This document shows positions 1 to 9,404 of a stretch of 38,776 nt of DNA, one piece after another. The notes beneath the pieces are model-generated. The model ran no database searches. It saw only the letters and a program-made list of their open reading frames with translations, and was not told the origin of the DNA. Origin of the DNA: Chara braunii (Eukaryota; Streptophyta; Charophyceae; Charales; Characeae); NCBI GenBank assembly GCA_003427395.1, contig BFEA01001075.1, positions 100,951 through 139,726 of the forward strand, given 5' to 3'. Position 1 is the first letter of the stretch, and the number at the start of each line of letters is the position of its first letter. The position numbers were made by a program, and so were the translations under genes.

Positions 1-7
1 GATCCTC

Positions 8-28
8 TTTTTTTTTTTTTTTTTTTTT
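8..28. repeat. poly(T) tract
   Basis: A run of 21 T at the very start of the window. It could be low-complexity leader sequence of the gypsy element or the antisense poly(A) of an older insertion; nothing beside it decides this. Confidence 0.8.
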
Positions 29-126
29 ACTGTTGATTAGGACCGGGAGGAAAGTACAGTTTGGTTGGTTACCTTCCTGCGTTTTCCCTCCCACCCAACC
101 CTTTGCCTGCATTCCCGGTTTGGTAA

Positions 127-311
127 GTGCCACGTCAGCACCAGTGCCATGTCAGCAGTGTCACATCAGCAACAGTGCCACGTCAGCAGTGCCACATCAG
201 CACCAGTGCCATGTCAGCAGCAGTGCCACGTCAGCAGTGCCACGTCAGCAGTGCCACATCAGCAGTGCCACGTCAGCAGTGCCACGTCAGCAGGGCCGCG
301 TCAGCAGGGCC
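127..311 (+). repeat. 14-bp tandem array, consensus GTGCCACGTCAGCA
   Basis: About twelve units of a 14-bp motif, some lengthened to 17 bp by three extra bases (CCA, ACA or GCA). Six units carry the exact core CCACGTCAGC. The others read CATGTC (2), CACATC (3) or CGCGTC (1). The reverse complement of the core, TGACGTGG, resembles plant bZIP (C/G-box) targets. The array lies at the start of the gag reading frame, so its lower part would be translated as a Cys/His/Ser-rich repeat if the gag start is upstream. Confidence 0.9.
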
Positions 312-1823
312 CCGCTACCATGACGGGTTCATCATTGGGCCTGCCAGGCCAACAGGCCGACGAGCTGACGAGTACCATCATCGGGCTCTAGCTCTTCTGG
401 CACGGACCGAGGCGGAGGTACAGCGCCAGGCGGTAGCCGAGGCCGACCCCCTACAGGCTGAAGCAGAGGCAGCAGCTGAAAAGCAGCGGCTTCAGGCCGA
501 AGCAGAAGCAGATGCCCAGGCCCTCCGCAAAGAGGCCCAAGAGCTGCTGCAGCGGCACGAAGCCACCAGTGTCGAGAAGCTCAAGTTCTGGTTTTTTGAA
601 CCGTCCGCCGACCATGACGACGCAACACCGGAAGAGCAGCACAAGGGGTTTTTCTCCAAACTCGTGACAGGGTTGGTTTACATTTGTAACCACCAACAGT
701 CCGAGTTAGAGAAACAGCACCAGGAACTAAAGAAACAGCACCAGGAATTGGCGAATCTCAGACGGACAGTGCAGAACCACGAGGATGCTACACGGGCACT
801 TCATTCCCGTGTACAGGACTTGGAGCAAGCAGCACCAAAACCAGATGCTGACGAGTCCAGCAGTGCACCCTCTACCCGCCAATTGGAGCAACGAGTAGAC
901 CATGTAGTCACAATGTTCGGTGACATCAGCACCTTCGCTGCACCAGCCACCATCAGCAAGCAGCTGGACACCTTGAAGATCGAGGTTTAGCAACTGCACC
1001 ATCTGCCCAACAAGGATGGCAACACCAGTGCGCAGCACTACAAGATGCCGACATTCCGCATCGAAAAGTTCGACTATTATACGCATCAAGACCCGGTCCC
1101 CTGGTGGGAGGGCTTTACGACGGAACTTCGGATTCTCTTTGTCCCCGAGCACTCGTACATCAGCGCGCTAGTCCTCAACTCAAAGGGCGGATGCCAGATC
1201 TGGCTCAGCCACCTGGCAACCATCCATGGCGTCCAGGTTGCCGATCTACATACGAAGATCTCTTAGGAAGAGTTGACAAGGCTATGGAAGAAGCGGCTCA
1301 TCGTGGACGATGCCCCGACGCTCGCCATCAACCGCCTCTTCGCCATGTCCCAAGGCAACACACCGACACGCGACTGGCTCACGGAATGGCAAAAGATCGT
1401 GGCAACGCCTGATCTCGACTTGTCATTTTCGCATCTGCGCCGGGAGTTCTACAACCGGTCATGTGCCGCCTTGAGCCTCGCACTTGGTGATCGCGAGCAA
1501 TACACGACCTCTCTGAAATCATTGACAAGGCAAGGGAGATCATCAAGACCAACAGGGCGGCTGCACACGAGAAGTCAGCGTGGCAGCCAACCTATGTGGA
1601 GAATGAAAATTTTGGTCCGCGTCTGCAGCATGTCGCTGCAGTCCAACCGGACAACATTGTGGAAGACCCGACAGCTACCCAAGCATCACGTGAGGGAGAT
1701 CAGGTGGCCGCTGTCCAGCCGCGAAGCAACAACAACTCCCAAGGAAAAGGGAACTTCAAGGCGAAAACTGAACGTCGGCCGGAAACGGACAACCAACACC
1801 ATGGTCAAGTTTCACTTGACTGA
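127..1823 (+). pseudogene. gag: gag-like coding region of gypsy element 1 (broken)
   Basis: Structural (nucleocapsid/capsid) protein region of the retroelement. Frame 1 carries an Ala/Glu/Gln-rich coiled-coil stretch (roughly bases 400-560), then a capsid-like helical part (FRIEKFDYYTHQDPVPWWEG near 1054, and DWLTEWQKIVATPDLDL near 1372). TAG codons at 988-990 and 1264-1266 interrupt the same frame. Near 1500 the readable frame shifts, and a Gln/Asn-rich tail (AREIIKTNRAAAHEKSAWQP) runs to the TGA at 1821. No CCHC zinc knuckle is visible. The start is uncertain: the frame is open from 127, and an ATG at 211 lies inside the 14-bp array. The match to gag is by position and overall character, not by a strong motif. 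Confidence 0.7.
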
Positions 1824-2951
1824 GGACCAAATGGCGCGGCCGGTATGGTTGTTGATATTGGTGCAACAGCACCAAGCACAAGACCTCCCAATGCCCGGAT
1901 CAAGGCAAGGAGGATGTTCGGCCTTGCATCAACTCAGGAAACTGAGTTGCGCGAGAGGTGAGGCGACTCCACCTTTCACTCCACCAGATTCGACCGCCTT
2001 GCTAGCGGCCTCCTACACATCTGGGGAGGATGCGAATGTCGCTAGTCCTCGGTTCACTTACGAGGATTACGCTGTCCACTTGGTCCAACCGTTGGACCAA
2101 CCACTCCATGTGCAACAATCCACTGCATGCACGGTTTCACCACCATCGGCAACCGATTCGGCAGCTTTGCCGCCATGACGGCGTCATCTATCGTCAGGGA
2201 TTCGACGTCATGGTCAAGACTTGAAGAGCTCGACCCGTTGACGTTCGCGGACTTCCAATGGATGCCCCTTCCCCCGTCCGGTCGATTTATGAAACCGCAT
2301 TGCAACGTGCTCATGGCACAATTGCAAGATTACTTGCACACTGCAGTACCAGCTCCGTTGATGGACGCCGGAGTAGAGGTTGTCGACCTTCACGACTACG
2401 TTATGAAGATCGACCGTGAGTTCAAGACACAACGGTACGACGACATCGACACGTCGTTGTTGTACATATGCATTCAGATCGGAAAGACGACCTGCAGCGC
2501 TTTGATCGATTGCGGAGCTACTCACAACTATATGATCGAAGACTTTACGGTACGCGTTGGCCTTGGGCCATGCGTTCGGAGGAAGTCGCAGCCCACGCAA
2601 GTCACGTTGGCCGATGGTCACACGCACAAGTCAATCGACCGGTGCATTGATGTCGTCCCCGTGTACTTCGCCCCACGTGCAAGCGAGGGCGTGTCCTTCG
2701 ATATTTTGGACACCAAGTTCGACATGATTTTGGGTATGTCATGGTTGCGAAGCGAGGATCACCCAGTGAACTTCTACTGCCGCACTGTTCACATTCGTGA
2801 TCGGAACGGAGTACTAGTCCCATGTACGGTGCCTCCACCTCATGCTTCGATCAGCTGTCAGTGGTATCCGCCGCAAGCATTCGAGCTTCCATCACCCGGG
2901 ACGACATCGAGAAGAGGGTGTGTGTTTTCTCCACGCCCTCCCTCCCCATGA
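1824..2951 (+). pseudogene. pol: pol N-terminal part: retropepsin-like aspartic protease of gypsy 1
   Basis: The linker after gag changes frame around 2130-2180. The protease is then read in one frame to 2951. The active-site motif is ALIDCGATHNYM (about base 2500), i.e. D-C-G-A instead of the usual D-S/T-G-A. The second landmark, FDMILGMSWLRSEDHPVNF (about 2718), is the ILG motif that packs under the active site in retropepsins. Cys at the second motif position occurs in some plant gypsy proteases, so it may be a lineage trait and not damage. The readable frame moves again between about 2850 and 2950 before the RT. Confidence 0.85.
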
Positions 2952-4338
2952 CATCTCATCGACGGACGCATCGACGGATCCACGCATTACCGGGTTTCTC
3001 GACAGCTACGGCGACGTGTTCGAAACCCCGCACGGAGTAGTACCGGATCGGCCTATTTGCCACGAGATCATCCTCGAGGCCGGGGCCGTACCTCCGCGTG
3101 GTTGCATCTACTGCATAAGCGAGGAAGAGTTAAGTGTGTTATGGGCACAACTCGACGACCTTCTCGAGAAAGGCTGGATTTGGCCTAGCTCCTTGCCATA
3201 CGATGCCCCTGTTCTCTTCATTCAGAAGAAGAACAAGGACCTGCAGCTGTACATCGATTATCACAAGCTCAACGCGCAAACCGTCAAGAACATCGGCCCT
3301 CTCCCGCTCATCGACGACCTCCTCGAACGGCTGGGCGGCACCAAGTTCTTCTCCAAGCTTGACCTCAAATCGGGATATCACAAACTCGAGATCCGGCAGG
3401 AGGACCGCTACACGACCGCGTTTAAGATGCGATATGGGCATTTCGAATGGCTGGTTATGCCTTTTGGCCTTACGAATGCCCCGACCACATTCCAAACGGT
3501 TATGACAACGGAGTTCCGACACATGCTAGATAGATTCGTACTCATCTACCTCGATGACATCTTGGTATACAGTCGGAGTTTGGACGAGCATGTGGAGCAC
3601 CTGCGCACCGTTTTGGAGCGACTACGACAAGCCAAGTACAAAGCCAACCACAACAAATGCGAATTCGCGTGGCAGGAACTGGACTACTTGGGACGTTATG
3701 TGACGTCGCAAGGCATCCGTCTGCTTCCGCACAAGATCGAGGTCATTCGCGTATGGCCCGCACCCACCAACACCACGGACGTTCGCTCATTCATGGGGTT
3801 GGCGGGCTACTATCAACGCTTCATCACCGGGTACTCAAGGATTGTCGCACCTATGACGAGATTACAATCGCCAAAGGTGTCATTCGTATTCGATGACGAC
3901 ACACGCCGGTCAGTCCAAGCACTTAAGACGGTCATGCTCATGGCACCCGTCCTTAGCATCTACGACCCCACCCTGCCAACAAGAGTGACAACTGACGCTT
4001 TTGGCTATGGCATTGGGGCGGTCTTGGAACAACACGACGACGACGATTGGCACCCCGTGGAGTATTTCAGGCACAAAGTGCCTCCCATCAATTCCCTTGA
4101 TGATGCAAAGAAGAAGGAGCTGCTCGTGTTCGTGATGGCTCTCAAGCGATGGTGGCACTTCCTCCTTGGGCGTCGTAGGTTCACATGGGTCACGGACAAC
4201 AACCCGTTGACCTACTACAAGACGCAGGATACAGTGAGCAGCACGATCGGATGATGGATGTACTTCATCGACCAATTTGACTTCACGACGAAACATCTCG
4301 CCGACCTCTCCAATCGCGCAACAGATGCATTCTCGTGA
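2842..4338 (+). pseudogene. pol: Reverse transcriptase and RNase H of gypsy 1
   Basis: RT motifs appear in order: DDLLEKGWIWPSSLPYDAPV, LYIDYHKLN, FFSKLDLKSGYHKLEI, FEWLVMPFGLTNAPTTFQ, and the catalytic box IYLDDILVYS (about 3544), which is intact. The RNase H part follows (TRVTTDAFGYGIGAVL, then VTDNNPLTYY). The frame stops at TGA 4252-4254, but the protein sense continues in the same frame (WMYFIDQFDF...LADLSNRATDAFS) to a second TGA at 4336-4338. By comparison with the related motif SRRP in the second gypsy, both stops are likely former CGA arginine codons. About 470 residues precede the first stop, normal for RT plus RNase H. Confidence 0.92.
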
Positions 4339-5645
4339 AGACCCGATCTTTGGGTTATGACACATCATGCCTTCGCTTTCGATGAGGAACTTCCGCGACA
4401 CGTCATCCGGGGCTATGAGTCCGATCCAGATTTCGCCACGTTGTATGCGCAGCTATCTTCGTATCGCCCACCGGCCAGCCACTATCACATCGTCGACGGA
4501 TACTTGCTCCTCCACTCACGAGGCAAGGACTTATTGTGTGTCCCACGAGACCGTCGTCTTCGGACTCGCCTTCTCGGCGAGTACCATGACTCACGACTCG
4601 TCGACCATTTCGGAGTCAATCACACTTTCGCACTACTTCGATAACGATTCCAATGGGTCGACCTCATTACCGATGTCACTCGGTATTGCGACAGCCCCGC
4701 AACCGCAATCCCTATGGCGAGTTGCGCCCTATGCCTATCCCACGGGAACCCGGCCTCTCCATTGCCATGGACGTCACCGGACCGTTTCCCCGCGACCGCC
4801 TCGGGCACGACGACATCCTCACGATCGTTGACCATCATTTGAGCAAGTACGCGCGGTTTCTCCCTTGCAAGTACTACGCCACGGCTCCCGAACTTGCACG
4901 CCTCTTGCACACCGGCTAGATTTGCAGCCACGTCGTACTGGAAGACATCATCATCGACCGCGACACTCGCTTCATGTCGGCATTTTGGACTTCGCTCATG
5001 CAGGAATCCGGCACGATGATGAAACCAAGTTCGGCTCGACATCCACAAACGGACAGGAAAATGGAGCGGGCACATCAAACCACTCAAATGATGCTTCGTA
5101 CACTCATCCGTATGGATCAGAAGGATTGGGTTGACCGCCTCCCTGACATCGAGTTCGCCTACAACACTTCGTTGCATCCGGCGATCGGTATGACTCCATT
5201 CGAGTTGCACCACGGTGGCCGGAAAGGTCATATCTTCGCTGATCTTCTCCTCCCACGAACAGCCGACATAAATGTTGTTTGCTCCCCCGCTTCTTTCCGT
5301 AAGTACAGGGAATTGTTGTCTCAAGCCCGCGCGAACATGCAAAAAGCTCAAGTCCGCATGCAGCAGCAAGCCAACAAGCATGGCGTGCCGTGTCCCATCC
5401 GCGCCGGTGATCTGGTTTGGGTCTCCGTGGAAGAGTTTGCACTCGAGCAGGCTGTTTCGTGCAAACTACTTCCCAAGTGGTTTGGACCATGGCTCGTAAC
5501 ATCAGCCGCGGGCGATGAGCCCGATGACCCATCATTTGTGATCAACATTCCCCCGCATCTGACGGTCCATCCAGTCTTTCATGCCTCGAAGCTAGCGACA
5601 TATACACCAGCTAAGAGCGACGACTTTCCGGGCCGACAGTCGTAA
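4339..5645 (+). pseudogene. pol: Integrase of gypsy 1 (broken)
   Basis: The zinc-binding N-terminus is recognisable by LLGEYHDSRLVDHFGVNHT (about 4580), followed by a TAA at 4642 and a frame change before about 4720. The core carries AMDVTGPFPRDRLGHDD (first Asp), IDRDTRFMSAFW (second Asp) and HPQTDRKMERAHQTT (Glu), so the D,D,E triad survives. A TAG at 4917-4919 separates the first Asp from the second. The C-terminal part has the usual KLLPKWFGPW and HPVFHASKL motifs before the TAA at 5643. Family knowledge: integrase inserts the cDNA into the chromosome. This copy cannot be translated through. Confidence 0.9.
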
Positions 5646-5825
5646 AATCCTCCATCTATGGATGGTCATCAGGAAGTTGACCGCGTCATCACGGATCGCA
5701 AGTACGGCAGCAAGCCTCGACAGTACAAAGTTACCTTCAAAGCATGCAATCCCAACAACACTCGATGGATTTCAGGAGCAAATTTGAAAGCATCCGCACC
5801 GCTGATCTACGTTCACTACGAATGA
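5646..5825 (+). pseudogene. Chromodomain-like C-terminal segment of gypsy 1 integrase
   Basis: After the TAA at 5643 the same frame reads VDRVITDRKYGSKPRQYKVT and NPNNTRWISGANL, the pattern of a chromodomain (Y-K-V-x-F/W-K, then an aromatic W and a final L helix). It ends at TGA 5823-5825. In chromoviruses this domain directs integration to marked chromatin. It is short and carries changes at the usual WKG position (FKA), so binding activity is doubtful. Confidence 0.7.
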
Positions 5826-5923
5826 CAAAGGTTAGCGAAGGGAGCTTCACGACCTGCCCCTCCCACCCGGACTTTGGTCCCTCCCTCACACAGACAGCTT
5901 TGCCCTCGCAGATAGCTCGGTCT

Positions 5924-5935
5924 TTCAAGGAGGGG
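5924..5935 (+). promoter_or_regulatory. Polypurine tract, plus-strand primer of gypsy 1
   Basis: AAGGAGGGGGGT lies about 100 bp after the last coding motif, directly before a TGTGTGTGGCAT sequence that fits an LTR start. Position and purine content match the usual PPT of Ty3/gypsy elements. Confidence 0.7.
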
Positions 5936-5990
5936 GGTGTGTGGCATACTGCGCAGCCACACGGGCATGCAGGGCCCGACCAGCGTTCTC

Positions 5991-6047
5991 AGCCTAAAAG
6001 CCTGAAAACAAGGGCCTACAGGCCCTGTGTCGTTTTCAGCCTAAAAG
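5991..6047 (+). repeat. 57-bp repeat unit, first copy (AGCCTAAAAGCCTGAAAAC...)
   Basis: Carries the string AGCCTAAAAGCCTGAAAAC, then GGGCCTACAGGCC and CGTTTTCAGCCTAAAAG. The same unit recurs twice or more at 6494-6668. Each unit has an internal GGCCTACAGGCC near-palindrome. Confidence 0.85.
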
Positions 6048-6409
6048 TTAGGTTACCAATGGTCCGGAGACCGGACGTCTCCCCCGCGTCGTCCGGATTT
6101 CCAGACGACAACCTTTTGCCACTAAAAAAAAAAATTAAAAAAAAAAAAAAAATTGCAGTGGTGCGCATGCCCTAGAGACCCCCTAGAAAAAATTTCAGAT
6201 TTTTCTGAGCATTTGATGATAGGGTGGTATTTGGGGTGGGGGGGGGGGTAGATGGGTTTTGGTGGGGATAGGAGGGGTATAGGTGGGGATTAGAATCTTT
6301 GAAGATTTTTATTATTTATTCTACTGGCCCAAATGATCCAAAAATTTGGTGGCATACACCTCATGCAAAGTGGAAGCCACATGATTTTTTTTTTTTTTTT
6401 TGCGCTAGG

Positions 6410-6485
6410 TCGGACATACCCTGTCCGGTCCGACGTCCGACCAGACGTCCGGTCGGGCATCCGGGGGGGTCCCGGACGTCCGATC
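6410..6485 (+). repeat. Cluster of CGGACGTCC-type palindromes
   Basis: Several GGACGTCC/GACGTCCG-like words occur within 75 bp. A looser group (CCGGACGTC, GTCCGGA) lies at 6060-6110. All centre on the palindromic GACGTC core. Confidence 0.6.
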
Positions 6486-6493
6486 CAACAACC

Positions 6494-6668
6494 TAGCCTA
6501 AAAGCCTGAAAACAAGGGCCTACAGGCCATGTGCCGTTTTCAGCCTTAAAGCCTGAAAACGAGGGCCTACAGGCCCTACGTCGTTTCAGCCTAAAACAAG
6601 GCCCTACGTCGTTTCAGCCTAAAACAAGGCCCTCTAGGCCTTGAGTCTTTTCAGCCTGAAACGGAGGG
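6494..6668 (+). repeat. 57-bp repeat, further copies plus a 28-bp sub-repeat
   Basis: Two more copies of the 5991 unit, overlapping by their shared ends. They are followed by a duplicated sub-unit (CAAGGCCCTACGTCGTTTCA) and a diverged last piece. The arrangement looks like local tandem amplification inside an LTR. Confidence 0.85.
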
Positions 6669-6839
6669 CCATTTTCAGGCCCTCATAAGATCGACTTGCC
6701 CTGAAACTTAGGCATCAGACCAGGGTTTTAGCACATGCCATTTTTGGCATGTTTTCAAGACAACTCTTCTTTGAATTTCAACGCTAGGGTCTGACACGTT
6801 TCGACATTGGCAAGAGCAGCCTCCTGGACGGGCCAGCAC

Positions 6840-6847
6840 TATATAAG
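6840..6847 (+). promoter_or_regulatory. TATA box of the gypsy 1 LTR promoter
   Basis: TATATAAG in a GC-rich setting, about 900 bp after the proposed LTR start. In an LTR this would place transcription start (start of R) near 6870. No initiator motif could be assigned. Confidence 0.6.
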
Positions 6848-7147
6848 ACTGGCCCGCCCTACAGGCTGCGGAGGGTCACGAGGCAGTTCATAGGAACTCC
6901 CCAGGCACTTCGTGTGCAGGAGGCAGGAGGCAGTTTTCAGGTTTCGGCAGCGACACTCTCGAGGAGCGCTGCAGTAGTAGTAGTAGCGTTAGCAGTAGTC
7001 TTCAGCGCTGGGCGCTATCAAGAGCTAGAGTAGTAGTGCAGAGAGAGAGAGGGTTGGCGGAGGCAAGGGAGACTTACCTGTGGTGCCATAGCTCCAGCTT
7101 CGTCTTCAATGAACCTGCAACAAGGCGCCACCTTCACAAGTTAGTAC

Positions 7148-7149
<2 letters not shown>

Positions 7150-7200
<51 letters not shown>
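7150..7200. repeat. (GA)n microsatellite
   Basis: An uninterrupted GA dinucleotide run of 51 bp. A similar run at 38566-38614 is in unrelated context. Peptides of Arg/Glu predicted across it are artefacts. Confidence 0.98.
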
Positions 7201-7202
<2 letters not shown>

Positions 7203-7432
7203 ATTCTTCTTCCTCTTCTAAGTCCACCATCTCCTCCTTCCCTCTTGCTACCTGACTTCTCATTATCTGCAGACTACGAGAGAGAGAGAGATTGGTGACT
7301 TTGGGACTTGACAACATTTGGGTCCAGACTCGACATTGGGATTCAGACATTTGACGAGGGATTATTTGGGACCTGTAACGAAGACTTGGTGTTGACGACA
7401 TTCCCATCTTCCCCTCTTCTTCGTCTAACCCC

Positions 7433-7441
7433 NCTCNTCTN
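7433..7441. other. Three ambiguous bases (N)
   Basis: Single unresolved bases at 7433, 7437 and 7441 in a CT-rich stretch, a sign of low-confidence consensus. Confidence 0.98.
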
Positions 7442-8175
7442 CGTTTGTGTATGGTTGGGGACTGGCGCATTCTTCCTGTGTGAGCGTCAGGCCCCTTCAC
7501 ACCATGGAATGATAATGATGTATGTCTGGTCTGCATGGCAATATTGATTGTTCGGATCATTGGTATTTAAGCCTTCCGCTGTGCTATCTTGTAGTATGTG
7601 AGAGAGGTCGGTTCTTGTTCTGGTCTGCACCGTTACGGTATGCGACATAGAGGCTGGATTACAGACACATGAGAGTCGCCTTCGCCACTTGGCCATGTGG
7701 TAGAGCCCCCCTAATCCTATAGGACTCCCTCCCAACCTACCTCTTTCGTAATTTCTCCCCGCGCACTCCTACTCCCACTATCCTACCTCAGGGTCTACCA
7801 CGCAGGATCGTCACCCTCCAGCCTTGGGGGTGACATGACCGAACCGTGGTTGTAGGTACCAGGGCTAAGTTGAGTCCCACACACCCCACTCAACCCTGAT
7901 CGAAGCATATTTGTGCGAGCCTTGTCGCCCAGGTACTTCAGGTGCTAGGTACAGACGTTTCACTACAAGTCACATAGGTGGACCTATTTTGCGTTCCTAT
8001 CGTTGTGTACACAGCTATTGTTACTGTTGTTTGTTGTTAGGTTGTTCGTTGTGCACACTGTTGTTATTACTACGTGTTTGTTTGATAGTGCACCGAACAT
8101 AGGAGGCAGGCGACCGAACCAATCCTGTGGAGAGCCCCACCGACACAATGGCCCTACCAGCACCGGTCATAGCTT

Positions 8176-8475
8176 GTACTAAGTCTCACTCTCATCAACT
8201 GTTTCTTGTTCCATGGGCGGTCTGCAGGATAGTTCAGGCATACATAAACCGGGGATTGTACTAAGTCTCACTCGCATCAACCGGTCCTATTCCACGGGCG
8301 AGTTGTCCTAAGGGGAGCCCTCATCCTAACCCCTCCCGTGCCTAGTGGCTGACCCCCCAGATCTCCAGCTAGCAACTTGTCGCCCTACTCTAATCTTACC
8401 CCAAGAAACCTACCAACATCGACCACAGTCCGCACTAAGTCTCACTCTCATCAACTGTTCGTGAGTCTATTGGCG
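8176..8475 (+). repeat. Three dispersed copies of a 26-45 bp motif (CTAAGTCTCACTC...)
   Basis: The core CTAAGTCTCACTC followed by T/G, CATCAAC and a GGGCG/TGGCG-type end occurs at about 8176, 8258 and 8432. The spacings are about 82 and 174 bp. No gene is seen in 8110-8510, and the origin of the motif is unknown. Confidence 0.75.
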
Positions 8476-8510
8476 GTGTGTAGGTCTCTTGGTCCTGCCT
8501 CCCACTAGGT

Positions 8511-8610
8511 AAGCGAGTTTTGAACAAACGACCTCATCCATACAATCTTCTATCCAACCTACTATTTTTTCTTTTACAATCTTCAATCCAACCTACTGAG
8601 CTACTGTGGA
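8511..8610 (-). mobile_element. tRNA-like (SINE-type) pol III promoter segment, copy 1
   Basis: Read on the minus strand: an A-box-like TAGCTCAGTAGGTTGG (near 8603) and a B-box-like GTTCAAAACTC (near 8525). Between them the sequence GTAGGTTGGAT(T/A)GAAGATTG is duplicated, lengthening the normal A-to-B distance. The tRNA fold is lost, so this is a tRNA-derived element or relic and not a tRNA gene. Confidence 0.55.
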
Positions 8611-8875
8611 AACTGGACGATTTGTACGCAGTATCGGACTGGAAGGCAAATGAACAATCATCCTCAAGTATGCAAGCCCCCAAAGAACCACTAGAACCAA
8701 GAGCATCAGGCAAACATCCCACAGCCCGAACCCACCGTACAACAACCATGGACTTGCCCCTGGTGGTGCGCAAGCATTGTCTGTAATAGCTTACCTGCGT
8801 CAGCCCAGGGGAGTGTGTCCAGTCGTGCGTCATTCTAACGCCTGCCGGTGTCCATGCGCAAGGGCCAGCAAGGCT

Positions 8876-8957
8876 GTGGAGTTTTGAACCCCCAACCTCA
8901 TACCACAATGCGCATTTCCAACCGGTGCTCTAACCACTGAGCTACGTCAACTGGTGC
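8876..8957 (-). mobile_element. tRNA-like (SINE-type) pol III promoter segment, copy 2
   Basis: On the minus strand the A box is essentially perfect (TAGCTCAGTGGTTAGAGCA, 8926-8944), and the B box reads GGTTCAAAACTCC with a plausible T-arm around it (8879-8892). The acceptor stem ends do not pair and no CCA or terminator oligo-T is placed as in a tRNA gene. A tRNA-derived SINE head is the best reading; a decayed tRNA gene is the alternative. Confidence 0.65.
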
Positions 8958-9038
8958 TTACTTCAAACATGAACTAAACCCTCGCTAGTGGGGCACGGCC
9001 CCAGGTCTACACCCTGATGTTCACAACTCCAAAAAAAA

Positions 9039-9240
9039 GGGGTAAGTATGTGGGAGTCACAAAAACGAGTTATAAATTACCCTATGAGCCAAGATACAGT
9101 TTGCAATTGGACTTCGGGGGCCCTACCTAGCCAGAAAGCTGCGTTGTATACATGGCCCAAACTGCAATTGCAAACTGTATCTTGGCCCATACTGCAATTA
9201 TAACTCATTTTTGTGACTCCCGCATTGTTCCCCCCCCCCC
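9039..9240. mobile_element. Foldback/MITE-like element with long inverted repeats
   Basis: The left arm GGGAGTCACAAAAACGAGTT (9053 on) is the inverted copy of AACTCATTTTTGTGACTCCC (ends about 9221). Inside, GCCAAGATACAGTTTGCAATTG (9090-9111) pairs with CAATTGCAAACTGTATCTTGGC (9159-9180). The outer ends are G-rich on the left and C-rich on the right. Each arm is about 75 bp with a short central spacer and no coding capacity. No clear target-site duplication can be picked because the ends are homopolymeric. Confidence 0.75.
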
Positions 9241-9404
9241 GCCAGAAAAAATAGACAGACTCCTCTAAGGTGACATTTCGGGCTCAGGTCATTGACCATA
9301 ATTCAGAATCAGTTTATTTTAGTTCACATAATTCACAGTACACACCCCGAAGGTCTGATGAGGATATGTGTTGTGGATTAACTCGATAAAAGTTGGGTCG
9401 TGTA

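Larger units (their letters stand above)
1..5937 (+). mobile_element. Ty3/gypsy retrotransposon 1, internal region (degraded, 5' truncated by window)
   Basis: The order gag, protease, RT, RNase H, integrase, chromodomain-like end identifies a Ty3/gypsy element of the chromovirus type. The reading frame changes several times (about 1500, between 1823 and 2130, about 2850-2950, and about 4660-4720). In-frame stops occur at 988, 1264, 4252, 4336, 4642, 4917 and 5643, so no functional polyprotein can be made. The 5' LTR and primer-binding site must lie before the window. The 3' LTR seems to begin right after a purine tract at 5924-5935. It is not the same family as the second gypsy in this window: the proteins and flanking LTR sequences differ clearly. 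Confidence 0.9.
5938..8110 (+). mobile_element. Probable 3' LTR of gypsy 1 (right end not resolved)
   Basis: Noncoding sequence that begins with TG right after the polypurine tract and contains a good TATA box (6840-6847), internal repeats and a GA microsatellite. The partner 5' LTR is outside the window, so the right boundary cannot be measured. I set it near 8.1 kb only because the sequence character changes there. Several ambiguous bases (7433, 7437, 7441) lie inside. Confidence 0.45.

Noticed and set aside
127-311. Possible CRISPR-like array
   Set aside because: Units are 14 bp, adjacent, with no variable spacers, in a eukaryotic retroelement.
4620-5535. Minus-strand frames over the gypsy 1 integrase
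   Set aside because: Antisense shadows; the plus strand carries integrase motifs in order.
7036-7221. Frames with Arg-Glu repeats at the GA microsatellites (also 38436-38755)
   Set aside because: They are dinucleotide repeat translations without any other coding evidence.
8876-8957. A functional tRNA gene
   Set aside because: A and B boxes are good, but the acceptor stem does not pair and no terminator is placed properly.
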